A DNA stretch of 64,000 bases, taken from NCBI RefSeq assembly GCF_001044235.1, contig NZ_JYNL01000009.1, positions 124,001 to 188,000 of the forward strand, in the 5' to 3' direction. This document shows, one piece after another, positions 34,404 to 42,375 of the stretch; within the stretch, counting starts at the first letter, position 1; each line of letters starts with the position of its first letter. Source of the DNA: Mycolicibacterium chlorophenolicum (GTDB lineage: Bacteria > Actinomycetota > Actinomycetes > Mycobacteriales > Mycobacteriaceae). The notes beneath the pieces were generated by a model, which was not told the origin of the DNA, searched no databases, and saw nothing but the letters and a program-made list of their open reading frames with translations. Position numbers and translations under genes: made by a program.

Positions 34404-35069
34404 CTACCCCCCGTCGACGTCGATCCGCTCCTTCGTCCTGGTGCGAATGTACGCAGGCCAGGGGTCCCCGGCCGCGGCGGCCTCGTCCAGTTCGGCGTCG
34501 GTCATCTCCTCCGGCGGCTTGCCGTGCCAGGACGGAGGCATCGCGCTGGTGTTGCTCAAAATGTCCAGCGTCTCGTCGATGCAGCGCATCGCATCCTGTG
34601 CGGCGGCCACGAGTTGGCCCGTCGCGGGCTGAGCAACGTCGACCGCGCTCAACGCGGCCCCAAGCCGTTGCCGCGCATCGACGAGGTTGGTCAGGTCGCT
34701 GCGGGTCGCCACCGCGCCGGTGTCGTCGGCGATGAATGCCCGAATCAGCTCGTCGATCGCCTTGCACTGGCGGGTGTTCATGCGCTGGGCCTCAGACGGC
34801 GGCTCATACCCCACCGCACCCGGCGCCCTCACCCCAGCCGCCGCGAACGCGGTATTCTCCGACACGTCGGCCAGGTAGGCGATCGCCCGAATCGACGCAT
34901 CCGAGGGCCGGGTGGCATACGTGCCCTGCCGCAGCCGGTTCAGCGTCGCGTGCGAAATGTCATGCCCGCCGTGTTGCGCCAGCTCGGCTAGCCTGCGCCC
35001 GGACGCCCCACCGTAACGTTGCGCGGCGACGTCGATCAAATCGATCAGCGATCTGCTGGTCTTACCCAT
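34404..35069 (-). CDS. Helix-turn-helix regulator heading the nucleotidyltransferase operon
   Basis: ATG 35069 is used; the longer reading adds non-conserved residues. The N-terminal 75 residues look like an XRE-type HTH: SLIDLIDVAAQRYGG, RRLAELAQHGGHDISHATLNR, LRQGTYATRPSDASIRAIAYL and ADVSENTAF. The remaining 140 residues are helical, with a C-terminal WHGKPPEEMTDAELDEAAA motif common in actinobacterial immunity-repressor-like proteins. It is first in the operon and probably autoregulates it; it may also act as the antitoxin if the downstream proteins are toxic. Confidence 0.75.
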   Translation of the reverse strand: MGKTSRSLIDLIDVAAQRYGGASGRRLAELAQHGGHDISHATLNRLRQGTYATRPSDASIRAIAYLADVSENTAFAAAGVRAPGAVGYEPPSEAQRMNTRQCKAIDELIRAFIADDTGAVATRSDLTNLVDARQRLGAALSAVDVAQPATGQLVAAAQDAMRCIDETLDILSNTSAMPPSWHGKPPEEMTDAELDEAAAAGDPWPAYIRTRTKERIDVDGG

Positions 35070-35220
35070 AGTCAGCCCACCGCCCATTAGCTCGGTCTGT
35101 TGACGCGTCTGTATGTTCGCGCGACACCTAGTGTTCTGCCACTTGTAACGTGAGTCAAGCGCAACACACCGCATCGGCGGGCCTGCAATCGAACTACAAC
35201 CCTGTAACCTGCCTCACGTG

Positions 35221-35676
35221 TCAGACGCCACTCGCCTTTCGGGTGGTCGCTCGGTGCTTGGAGCGGGGGCGGCTTTGCACGTCGTCACGTTCGGGCCACA
35301 GCCGTCGGCCCAGGGCCTGTTCCAGGCGGGCCAGGGAGCCGATGTCGCAGAGCACGGTGCCGGCCAGGATCCGTCCGATGGTGGTGTGGGCCACTCCGCT
35401 GGTCGCCGCGAGTGCTCGCTGGCCGGTGGCGGTCTCGGTCATGGCTGCGCGCAATGCACGCGCGAGCTGCTGCGCGGCAGGTGCCGACGGTGGCGCGTCG
35501 GGGTCCAGGTCGGCGTCCGGCCAGAACCCCCGCAAGACGTATGCGCTCGGTGGGCGGTCACCATTGCTGCGCGACACAGGCCCACGATATCCCGCCCCAC
35601 CGTCGCCGCAGGCCGACGTGTCGGACCCCTCTGCTCCAATGGTGCATACACGCACCACTTGGGAAGGGGTCACCAT
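35221..35676 (-). CDS. XRE-family helix-turn-helix protein
   Basis: A protein of up to 151 residues; the first 55 are not conserved, so a shorter start is possible. The HTH lies about residues 75-125: ATGQRALAATSGVAHTTIGRI, LAGTVLCDIGSLARLEQALG. It is divergent from the recombinase-like gene at 35760, so it is the likely regulator of that gene pair. It may also be part of the same mobile unit. Confidence 0.72.
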   Translation of the reverse strand: MVTPSQVVRVCTIGAEGSDTSACGDGGAGYRGPVSRSNGDRPPSAYVLRGFWPDADLDPDAPPSAPAAQQLARALRAAMTETATGQRALAATSGVAHTTIGRILAGTVLCDIGSLARLEQALGRRLWPERDDVQSRPRSKHRATTRKASGV

Positions 35677-35759
35677 GATGATCCAGCTGTCATCAACGGC
35701 GGCGCCGCATGCTGAGGCCCGGGGTGCAGCTGCTGCTGCCGCTGCAGTGGGGGCCGGCC

Positions 35760-36662
35760 ATGGCTGACGGGAGCCTGGCCGCGGCGGTGCAGGCGGTGAC
35801 CGGTGCGTGGATCGCCGATGGGGTGCTGGCCGCGCAGACGCTGGACAAGTTCGGTCTGCTGATCCGCCGATTCAGCCGATTCGCCGCAGTGCACGACGTC
35901 ACCACCCTCGCCGCAGTCGATCACGCGCTGGTCGCGAAATTCGTTGCGGCCAAAGGCCGTACCCGCCACGGTGTCGTATCGGACGCGGCGGTGGCGACCA
36001 TGCACAACCGCCGTGCGGCGCTGCGCGCGTTCTTTCGCACCGCGCGCCGGCTGCGGCTGACGCTGGACGACCCGACTATCGACATCGCCGTCCCCGCCCG
36101 ACAGTCGTCCTGCCAGCGCCCACTGTCCGAGGATGAGGCCGCGCTGGTGCGGTTGTTTTCCGAACGCACCGCCCCGACTCGGCACGCCGCGACCGCGGCG
36201 TTGCTACTCGCCGGCGCGCACACCTCCGAGCTGGGACACATCACCGCCGCCGATCTGGATCCACAGGCCGCAACCGTGTGGATGCACGGCTCGAGCAAGT
36301 ATCGCCCCCGCACACTGACGCTGGACCGCTGGTCGATGCGAGTGCTTTCCGAGCGCGCCGCCCACCTCACCCGCCCGCTACCCAGCCCCAAACCCTCGCC
36401 GGTGTTGTGCACCGGCGCCGGCGGAAGCGACGCACATAAGCAGGCCCGGGTGTGCGTGACCGTGCGCGAAATCCTCTCCCGCGCCGAGCTATCCGACGAC
36501 TCCGGGGTGCGGCCGGCATCGCTGACCGCCTTCGCGGCGCGCCGCGAGTTCGACCGCACCGGCCGCATCGAAGACGCCGCGCGTCTCATCGGCTCACCCT
36601 CGCTGGACACCACCGCCGCCCTCATCGGCTACCACTGGCATGACCGGGCGGGCCCGTTATGA
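35760..36662 (+). CDS. Tyrosine-recombinase-like protein with degenerate active site
   Basis: ATG 35760 is chosen; the longer frame overlaps the promoter. The 300-residue protein has an N-terminal core-binding-type domain (TLDKFGLLIRRFSRFAA, ATMHNRRAALRAFFRTARRL) and a C-terminal domain with the layout of phage integrases: LSEDEAALVRLF, LLLAGAHTSELGHITAADLD, SKYRPRTLTLD and ARLIGSPSLDTTAALIGYHW. The first catalytic Arg (usually GLRxSEL) is replaced by His (GAHTSEL), the HxxR box is altered (LTAFAAR), and LGH reads IGS, though a Tyr remains near the end. It overlaps the next gene by ATGA. It is either inactive or uses an unusual active site. Confidence 0.75.
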   Translation: MADGSLAAAVQAVTGAWIADGVLAAQTLDKFGLLIRRFSRFAAVHDVTTLAAVDHALVAKFVAAKGRTRHGVVSDAAVATMHNRRAALRAFFRTARRLRLTLDDPTIDIAVPARQSSCQRPLSEDEAALVRLFSERTAPTRHAATAALLLAGAHTSELGHITAADLDPQAATVWMHGSSKYRPRTLTLDRWSMRVLSERAAHLTRPLPSPKPSPVLCTGAGGSDAHKQARVCVTVREILSRAELSDDSGVRPASLTAFAARREFDRTGRIEDAARLIGSPSLDTTAALIGYHWHDRAGPL

Positions 36663-38086
36663 ACCCCAAAGACCGGTCCCGTAAAAAGGCCGGCGCCTAC
36701 GGCGCCGAACGCATCAAGCAACGCGAGCTGCGCCGGGTCGAAACGCCAATGGATCTCACGCTGCTGGAGATCGACACCATCGAGGCGATCGCCTCCCACG
36801 AGGTCATCTATCAACTCGCCGCGGTCCTGCCCGTCCACGAGCCGGGAACCCCGGGCCGGCGTCCGCACTACCCCCCATGGGTGCACGTGCTGCACAAGGC
36901 CCTAGCCGGGGTGCTGGGCTCGCACAGCAAGGCCGCCCGCGCGATGGCCCACCCCACCTACTGGCGCACCATCCGCCACCGGGCCGCCAAACATCAGCCA
37001 CCAAGGGCGCCGCGGCGCCCACCACAGCGCTGGCACCACAACTACGCCCAACGGCTACTCGACGAGTACACCGACAAGCTGCTTGACACGTTTCGCCTGC
37101 TCGCGCGGCGGCTCGCGCGCGAACTCGGTTGTCTCGACCCAGACGCTGGGGTGTCCCACACCAGCCCGGCGCGCGGGCAGTACGTCGTCGGCGATGGCAC
37201 CGTTGTCGCCGCACCAGTGCGCAAGGCCACCGCCGACCACTGGGCCGAACAAGGCGGACGCCACGTGCACGCCGGCATCGAAGCCCAAAACGGCGACAGC
37301 GACACCGAATTCCGCTACGGCACCAAGTTCGCCATGCTCAGTACCCGCCCCGACACCATCCGCAACAACAGGGTCATCCTCGACGTCGACGCCGTGCCAG
37401 CGGGCAAGGGCTACGGCGGTGAAGCTCGTGTCGCTCTCGACATGATCGACCGCGTCGTCGCCGACGCCGACGTACGGTGTGACGGCGTCTGCTACGACGG
37501 AGCGTTCCGCGGCAAGCACATCGACCGCGCCATGAAGCTCGGGTTGACCGTGCTCTCACCGATGCACGACAGCACCCGCGTACCCACCGCATTCGCCCGA
37601 CTCGAGTGCTCGTGCGGCGACGTTCATGACCTGTGGACCGAAGATGGACGGATCTGCGAACGCCAGATCCTCGACGCCGGCGACAGACACATGCAGCCCT
37701 GCCCGGTGGCCAAGATCTACCCGCGCGGCAACGCCGACGACAGCCACCGCTGGTACATCGAGTTCGCCACCCCATCCTGCGGCACGGTGCATCGTACGCG
37801 TATCGACACCACCGACGCCGACCGCAGCTGCGGCTACAACCGCGCCGAGCACCTACGCCAGCACGTCAAGACCGACGACCGCGGCAGCGTCTACGACCGT
37901 TGCTATGGCTGGCGCGAAGACAGCGAAAGCCTCAACAACACCCTCGACCGCACCCTCTATGGCGGGCGGATGATCGCTTTTGCTGCGGTTCGCCAGTTGA
38001 CCGTGATGCTCGGATTCGCTTTGGGCCGAAACGCAATAGCGGCTTACCTGCACCGCCGACGACACCCCGAAGAGCGAACCGCCTAA
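36659..38086 (+). CDS. DDE-transposase-like protein
   Basis: A 475-residue protein that overlaps the recombinase-like gene by four bases. Segments fit an RNase-H-like DDE nuclease: QYVVGDGTVVAAPV (first Asp, about residue 180), DVRCDGVCYDGAFRGKHID (second Asp, about 280), and a C-terminal WREDSESLNNTLDRTLY followed by AVRQLTVMLGFALGRNA, where Glu could be the third acidic residue. A Cys/His-rich part (LECSCGDVHD, ATPSCGTVHR) sits between, as in some IS1182-like or related transposases. I could not place it in a named IS family, and no terminal inverted repeats were found by eye. Confidence 0.7.
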   Translation: MNPKDRSRKKAGAYGAERIKQRELRRVETPMDLTLLEIDTIEAIASHEVIYQLAAVLPVHEPGTPGRRPHYPPWVHVLHKALAGVLGSHSKAARAMAHPTYWRTIRHRAAKHQPPRAPRRPPQRWHHNYAQRLLDEYTDKLLDTFRLLARRLARELGCLDPDAGVSHTSPARGQYVVGDGTVVAAPVRKATADHWAEQGGRHVHAGIEAQNGDSDTEFRYGTKFAMLSTRPDTIRNNRVILDVDAVPAGKGYGGEARVALDMIDRVVADADVRCDGVCYDGAFRGKHIDRAMKLGLTVLSPMHDSTRVPTAFARLECSCGDVHDLWTEDGRICERQILDAGDRHMQPCPVAKIYPRGNADDSHRWYIEFATPSCGTVHRTRIDTTDADRSCGYNRAEHLRQHVKTDDRGSVYDRCYGWREDSESLNNTLDRTLYGGRMIAFAAVRQLTVMLGFALGRNAIAAYLHRRRHPEERTA

Positions 38087-38269
38087 CGCCGCCACCACGA
38101 CAGCGAGGCTCACTCAGGCCGGCCACGGACGCCAGCGCGTCGCGTGGCTATCGTCGCGCCCGCTACACTCACACCCGCTACTCCCCGACGACCAGCTAAT
38201 TCGCCGGGAACAACACCAGGACGCCACGAACACCGCCGAAAACCACCCCGCGCTCCCACCGGCTAGGTT

Positions 38270-38677
38270 TTAGTCAGGTATCCAAAGACGTCCCACTGGA
38301 GACTGCGCGGAGGGTGGTGGCGGTTTCGGGTCGACGTAGGCCAACGGAGCGAACGGTGACGCCGCGGCCGGCGGCTTATCCCCGTGATCCCGGATCGCGG
38401 CTGGCCCGCCGATGTGGATCCGCGAGATCCTCGCACCGTTGACGTCATCCTCTGCGGCCAACCCGGAGGCCGCGACTGTGCCCTTGGCCAATGAACGAAC
38501 GACGGCATCCATGCTCGACCGGGTCGTCTCGGTGTGTCGCACTACCGCCTCTGCGACACGTGCATCCTCGAGGCCGGTTCCACTGGTTGTCGGCATGTGC
38601 TGCCGTGTCTCTCGCAGGGTCTGCTGCGCCGCGCGATACGCCGCGGTCGCCTCGTCCGAATTCACCCTGATCGCCAT
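38270..38677 (-). CDS. Unknown 135-residue protein
   Basis: ATG 38677 begins MAIRVNSDEATAAYRAAQQ, a helical N-terminus of about 80 residues without a WxG motif. A Pro-rich C-terminus follows (PPAAASPFAPLAYVDPKPP). No signal peptide or membrane helix. The helix-plus-Pro-rich-tail form recalls small ESX-associated proteins, but nothing decisive supports this. It lies between the DDE gene and a Fic gene. Confidence 0.5.
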   Translation of the reverse strand: MAIRVNSDEATAAYRAAQQTLRETRQHMPTTSGTGLEDARVAEAVVRHTETTRSSMDAVVRSLAKGTVAASGLAAEDDVNGARISRIHIGGPAAIRDHGDKPPAAASPFAPLAYVDPKPPPPSAQSPVGRLWIPD

Positions 38678-38866
38678 GCTCGTCACCCTCACCGCGTGCC
38701 CTCTCGCGGTCAAGACTACGGCCGCGCCGGCCCATTGAGGAGTAGGTGCCGGGTAGCCGACGCGGAAACCGCGCCACGGTATCCCCACCGGTTGGCCGTC
38801 GTGCAGCGGGCCGAGCGCCTGGCCAGCCAGACCGCCGGCCAGCCGGGCATCAGGAATCCCGGGAGT

Positions 38867-39532
38867 TCACTGGATAGGGATGAATTCAGTCAGGCCGCGG
38901 CGACGCAGCAGCTCCTTCACCCCGTCGCGCTCATCGTAGATGTAGGCCTGCGCGAGTAGGACGTTGAAGGTCTCGGCCAGGCTGGGATCGTTGTCGTCGA
39001 CAGGAATGGTGAGCAGCACGCCAGCCCCGGAGCCGATCAGCAGGCCGTTGGCCACGAAGACCGCGGTGCGTTTGTTGCCATCCTCGAAGGGCTGGGCTTT
39101 GGCCAGGGCGACGAACACATCGACAGCATCCTCTCGTACATTGCCGCCGTGAGTCGCGTGGTCGATCAGTGCCTGCAGCGCGTCATCGCTGAGCGCATCT
39201 GGGGTGTGTCGCCCGTAGGGCGTGGCCACACCGATCCCTTGGGCTTGGGTCCGCAGCTGGCCAGGGTGAAGGGCGCCGCTGCGGGTGATCGTGGCGTTGA
39301 CCGCCCGGACGAACTCGGCATCGATCGCCGGCCCTGCGTGGTCGATGACGAATTGCGTGGCGTCGCGAAGGTCCTCCAGGAGCGCACGGTCAGCGCGCGA
39401 GAGACCATCGAGTCTCCCCGAGCGGAGGAAGTTTTCGGTCTCCAGCCGACCAACGGACAAGCCGTCGAACACCTTGCCGGCCGAATACACCACCGGTGCG
39501 AAGTCGGCGACGGAGAGAGCCACGTGATGCAC
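38867..39532 (-). CDS. Fic-domain protein with variant active-site motif
   Basis: The 221-residue protein has the Fic/Doc fold. The core motif reads ALAKAQPFEDGNKRTAVF near residue 140, where canonical Fic has HPFxxGNGR and Doc HxFxDxNKR; the His is Gln here. The flap region TPYGRHTPDALSDDALQ is upstream, and VFVANGLLIGSG after the motif is typical. Fic enzymes transfer AMP or phosphate from nucleotides to proteins; loss of the catalytic His would normally prevent that. It could be an inactive regulator or use a different chemistry. No antitoxin gene is adjacent. Confidence 0.8.
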   Translation of the reverse strand: MHHVALSVADFAPVVYSAGKVFDGLSVGRLETENFLRSGRLDGLSRADRALLEDLRDATQFVIDHAGPAIDAEFVRAVNATITRSGALHPGQLRTQAQGIGVATPYGRHTPDALSDDALQALIDHATHGGNVREDAVDVFVALAKAQPFEDGNKRTAVFVANGLLIGSGAGVLLTIPVDDNDPSLAETFNVLLAQAYIYDERDGVKELLRRRGLTEFIPIQ

Positions 39533-39780
39533 CCCTTCCCTCTGACTCCAAAGATACTGTCCGCCAGTCTATTCAGACGCCGAGGACACCTTCAACGAAC
39601 GGTTGTCAAGCTAACCAACGGCTGCGCGTTCAGCCTTTGCGGGTTCTTCCTCGGGGATCGGATTCAGGCGGAGATGCTGCTCGTTGTCGTCCTTCGGTCG
39701 CCACTGCGGGCAGAGCTCGGCACTGCCCCGCCGCAGGTCATGCCAGCGATAGATTGGCACGTCCAGGCTGGTGCGCGCCG

Positions 39781-40485
39781 CTATGCCGACCCGCGTCGCA
39801 ACGCTGTAATCCGTTGCCGGAGATAGTCTTCCGGGACATCGACCTGCAAGGCGGCCATTGCTCGGCGTAGGCGTTGTGAATCGTCTGCGCATAAGTGGTC
39901 GACCGCGGCATTGAGGCACCGCACCACGGCGTCACCGTAAGCCCGGGCCGCTTTGGCGACTGCGGCGTCGAAGACGTCTATTGGCGCCTGCAGCATGGCC
40001 AGGTCGATGACGTCACGGTTCCACACCGATGGGTCGGCCCATCGGTCGGCGTTCGCGAGCAGCTTGCATGCCGCGGCATCCACCATCGCCAGTGTCCACA
40101 CGCCGCACACGTGTTCATTGGCGGAGGGCATATCGAGTGCGAGGTGGCCTTCGAAGACGATCTCGAACTTCACCGCCTCGCCCTCCACCTCCAGGAAGGT
40201 CCGCAGCCCGTACTGGTCGGCACGCACCGGACGCAGAACACGAAGCTCGCAATCTCGCATCGTCAGACCGTTGACGCCGGCCTCGCCGGTGACCAGACGC
40301 CGCAGCTCTCGATAGCCGTCGACGTCGGACACGAGGAAGTCGATGTCGAGAGATTCGCGGTATTCGTCGCGTTGCAAGACGATGGCGGTTCCACCACCGA
40401 AGTAACAGCGGTGCCGTGCAAGGAGTTCGGCATCGAGGCACGTGAGGACTTGCTCGACGAGGCGGTGCCGGGGTCGCCTAAACAA
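39781..40485 (-). CDS. AbiEii/AbiGii-type nucleotidyltransferase toxin candidate
   Basis: A protein of about 234 residues. The NT-fold signature is CYFGGGTAIVLQRDEYRES followed by LDIDFLVSD (catalytic D-x-D), close to type IV toxins of the AbiEii family, and TMVDAAACKLLANADRW-like (AMVDAAACKLLANADRW) is also typical. Overlap with the upstream XRE gene argues for the TTG start at 40485 (preceded by aagggcgg); ATG 40548 would overlap it by 71 bases. With the XRE protein at 40478-40948 it probably forms a toxin-antitoxin or abortive-infection pair. Confidence 0.75.
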   Translation of the reverse strand: MFRRPRHRLVEQVLTCLDAELLARHRCYFGGGTAIVLQRDEYRESLDIDFLVSDVDGYRELRRLVTGEAGVNGLTMRDCELRVLRPVRADQYGLRTFLEVEGEAVKFEIVFEGHLALDMPSANEHVCGVWTLAMVDAAACKLLANADRWADPSVWNRDVIDLAMLQAPIDVFDAAVAKAARAYGDAVVRCLNAAVDHLCADDSQRLRRAMAALQVDVPEDYLRQRITALRRGSA

Positions 40486-40948
40486 GGAGCCGCCCTTCGT
40501 GGCCCGCCGCGCGCGTGAGGCGTTGGATGAGCTCCTGCTCATCGGCATTCAAGGCCTCTTGGTCCACGTGGCGCCAGTTCCGCTCATAGAGCGCCAAGGC
40601 CTCTTCGTCAGACAGCGTGACATCGTCCCGGAGATTCCAGGCAAGCGCCTTCAGTTGCGGATAGTCACGGACCTGGATCATGTTGTGGCCGCTCCGATCC
40701 GGCGGCGCAGTCGCTGCAATCGCCAATCCCAGTGAATGCGCAACCGCGGCGTACGCCCCGATGGTTACCGAGGCATTGCCGCGCTCAATACGGTGCAGCG
40801 TGACCCGCGAGACGCCGGCGGTCCTCGCCGCTTCAACCATGCTGTAGGCCAGCTCGGTCCGCCGACGCTTGATCGCGGCGCCGACCTCGGCGAGGTCAGT
40901 CGCCGCAGGTGGAATGACCCTGGGTGATGCCGCTGGCACGTTTCTCAT
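40478..40948 (-). CDS. XRE-family antitoxin/regulator of the AbiEii-type pair
   Basis: The 156-residue reading starts at ATG 40948. The HTH occupies about residues 20-75: DLAEVGAAIKRRRTELAYSM, VEAARTAGVSRVTLHRIERGN and ASVTIGAYAAVAHSLGL. The C-terminal half (DYPQLKALAWNLRDD, SDEEALALYERNWRHVD) matches antitoxin-like partners of AbiEii proteins, which often include both HTH and an interaction domain. It is upstream of and overlaps the toxin gene. Confidence 0.78.
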   Translation of the reverse strand: MRNVPAASPRVIPPAATDLAEVGAAIKRRRTELAYSMVEAARTAGVSRVTLHRIERGNASVTIGAYAAVAHSLGLAIAATAPPDRSGHNMIQVRDYPQLKALAWNLRDDVTLSDEEALALYERNWRHVDQEALNADEQELIQRLTRAAGHEGRLLV

Positions 40949-41028
40949 TGTATACCGCTGAGCAACGCGGCAGGAGCCGAGAACTCTTAACGCGGCACAC
41001 CCAAGGGCCACGCCGTAACCTGTCAACC

Positions 41029-41439
41029 ATGGTTCGAGGGGGTGTACTTGGCGGCGGCCTTCTTGCGACTGCTGCGATCATCGCCGCTGTCGGCGGAAGG
41101 CTGCACGAAGGCAGCATCGGCCCGTCACTCACGCGCTACGCCGTGATCGCAGGCGTTCTCGGCGCCATCCTGTTGCTGATCGAAATTCTGGGCCGCCGGC
41201 ACACCGATAGGCAGCCGCGCACTTACTTCTACGTGAGCGCCACCCGCATCCAAGACGGACAAGCACTGCTTATTACCGGCCCGTACGCCACCCGCGACCT
41301 GGCAGCAGGCGACATACAACGAGTTCGGGGCGAACTCGAGCGGCGAGGCCTCGGCCCGGAATATTCATGGGGCGTGTCAGAGAGCCCCGATCGGTTCGAC
41401 GGGCGCCTGAACGCCGAGCTTGGTTTCCAGCCCGCCTGA
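41029..41439 (+). CDS. Small membrane protein
   Basis: ATG 41029 gives 136 residues. Two membrane helices lie near the N-terminus (about residues 4-22, GGVLGGGLLATAAIIAAVGG, and 35-53, YAVIAGVLGAILLLIEILG). The soluble C-terminal part reads YFYVSATRIQDGQALLITG followed by ELERRGLGPEYSWG. No known family was recognised. It is divergent from the AbiEii-type operon and convergent with the protease gene. Confidence 0.6.
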   Translation: MVRGGVLGGGLLATAAIIAAVGGRLHEGSIGPSLTRYAVIAGVLGAILLLIEILGRRHTDRQPRTYFYVSATRIQDGQALLITGPYATRDLAAGDIQRVRGELERRGLGPEYSWGVSESPDRFDGRLNAELGFQPA

Positions 41440-41483
41440 CCCACGACAGCGAACGGCGTGCGGCCGCCCGCCGGGACGGAACT

Positions 41484-42221
41484 TTACTTCCCGTACCCGA
41501 CGGGCTGCGCGCCAACGGCGGGCTTCGACGTATCCAACGTGAGCTGCATCTTCTGCAACCAGGGCTGGACCAGCTCGGCCACAGATCCGCCCGCGTCGGA
41601 GCTGCGGATGGTGATACCCACCGCTACAGCGTCGCCGTCAGGCTCGATCAGGTAGACGGGCCCACCAGAGTCACCCTTCTCCGTCACGGCATCGAAATGG
41701 ACCTTGCTCGCCGTCGGAGGCTCGACCACCGCGCCGCACTGGCGCCCGGTGGTCAATCCGTACTTGCACAGCACGTCGCCCACTCGGACAGACGTGGTAG
41801 CAACGCCCTCCACTGGCCGGCGGTCGAGCACGCGGGCATCACCTGGGATCGCGGCGTTGTCCAGAGCGACGACTCCGAAGTCGGCATCCTCGCCAATGCT
41901 GCCTTCGTGGACTGCCTGCTCGAAGGTGCCGATGGTCTCGTAGGCCCCGCTGGCGGTCCACTTCATGGCGACCTTGCCGCCCATGTCGCAGTGGCCGGCC
42001 GTCAACATCACCGGCTTGCCGGCGGCGTCGTGAGCGAGCCATCCCGCGGTGCAGGTATCACCACCAGTGGCGTCGGCGTTGTAGACGGCGAGGCCGGCAC
42101 CTGGGGTGATCGCAGGCGACGGCGGCAACGGCGGGGCGGCAGCGGCCGGGGAGGCGAACACGACGGCGATCGCCGCCAGCACCGCAGAGATCGCGGGACT
42201 CTTCCTCAGCGGGGTCTTCAT
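41484..42221 (-). CDS. Secreted trypsin-like serine protease
   Basis: ATG 42221 (MKTPLRK) starts a normal signal peptide with core AISAVLAAIAVVFASPAAAA. Mature parts show the S1 catalytic triad: His in VMLTAGHCD near residue 80, Asp in DADFGVVAL, and Ser in TEKGDSGGPVY near residue 185. Cysteines near His and between the domains are consistent with disulfides. It is a chymotrypsin-fold protease acting outside the cell. The gene ends 44 bases from the convergent membrane-protein gene, next to the ESX region. Confidence 0.87.
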   Translation of the reverse strand: MKTPLRKSPAISAVLAAIAVVFASPAAAAPPLPPSPAITPGAGLAVYNADATGGDTCTAGWLAHDAAGKPVMLTAGHCDMGGKVAMKWTASGAYETIGTFEQAVHEGSIGEDADFGVVALDNAAIPGDARVLDRRPVEGVATTSVRVGDVLCKYGLTTGRQCGAVVEPPTASKVHFDAVTEKGDSGGPVYLIEPDGDAVAVGITIRSSDAGGSVAELVQPWLQKMQLTLDTSKPAVGAQPVGYGK

Positions 42222-42375
42222 CGTCGTTGTCACCTCCTTCTGGTATTGCACTCAACTAACAACAAGTGTATCCGGCCACGCGTTCCCGGCATAGGTGCGT
42301 TTGCTCGTCGTAGCATGTAGCCAGGCGTTTCGGCCGTTCAAGCGGGTCGGACTTGGATCCTGGGGGTCTTGTTTT

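Noticed and set aside
39611..39919. Minus-strand frame of 102 codons after the Fic gene
   Set aside because: Overlaps the AbiEii-type gene, no start signal and no recognisable segments.
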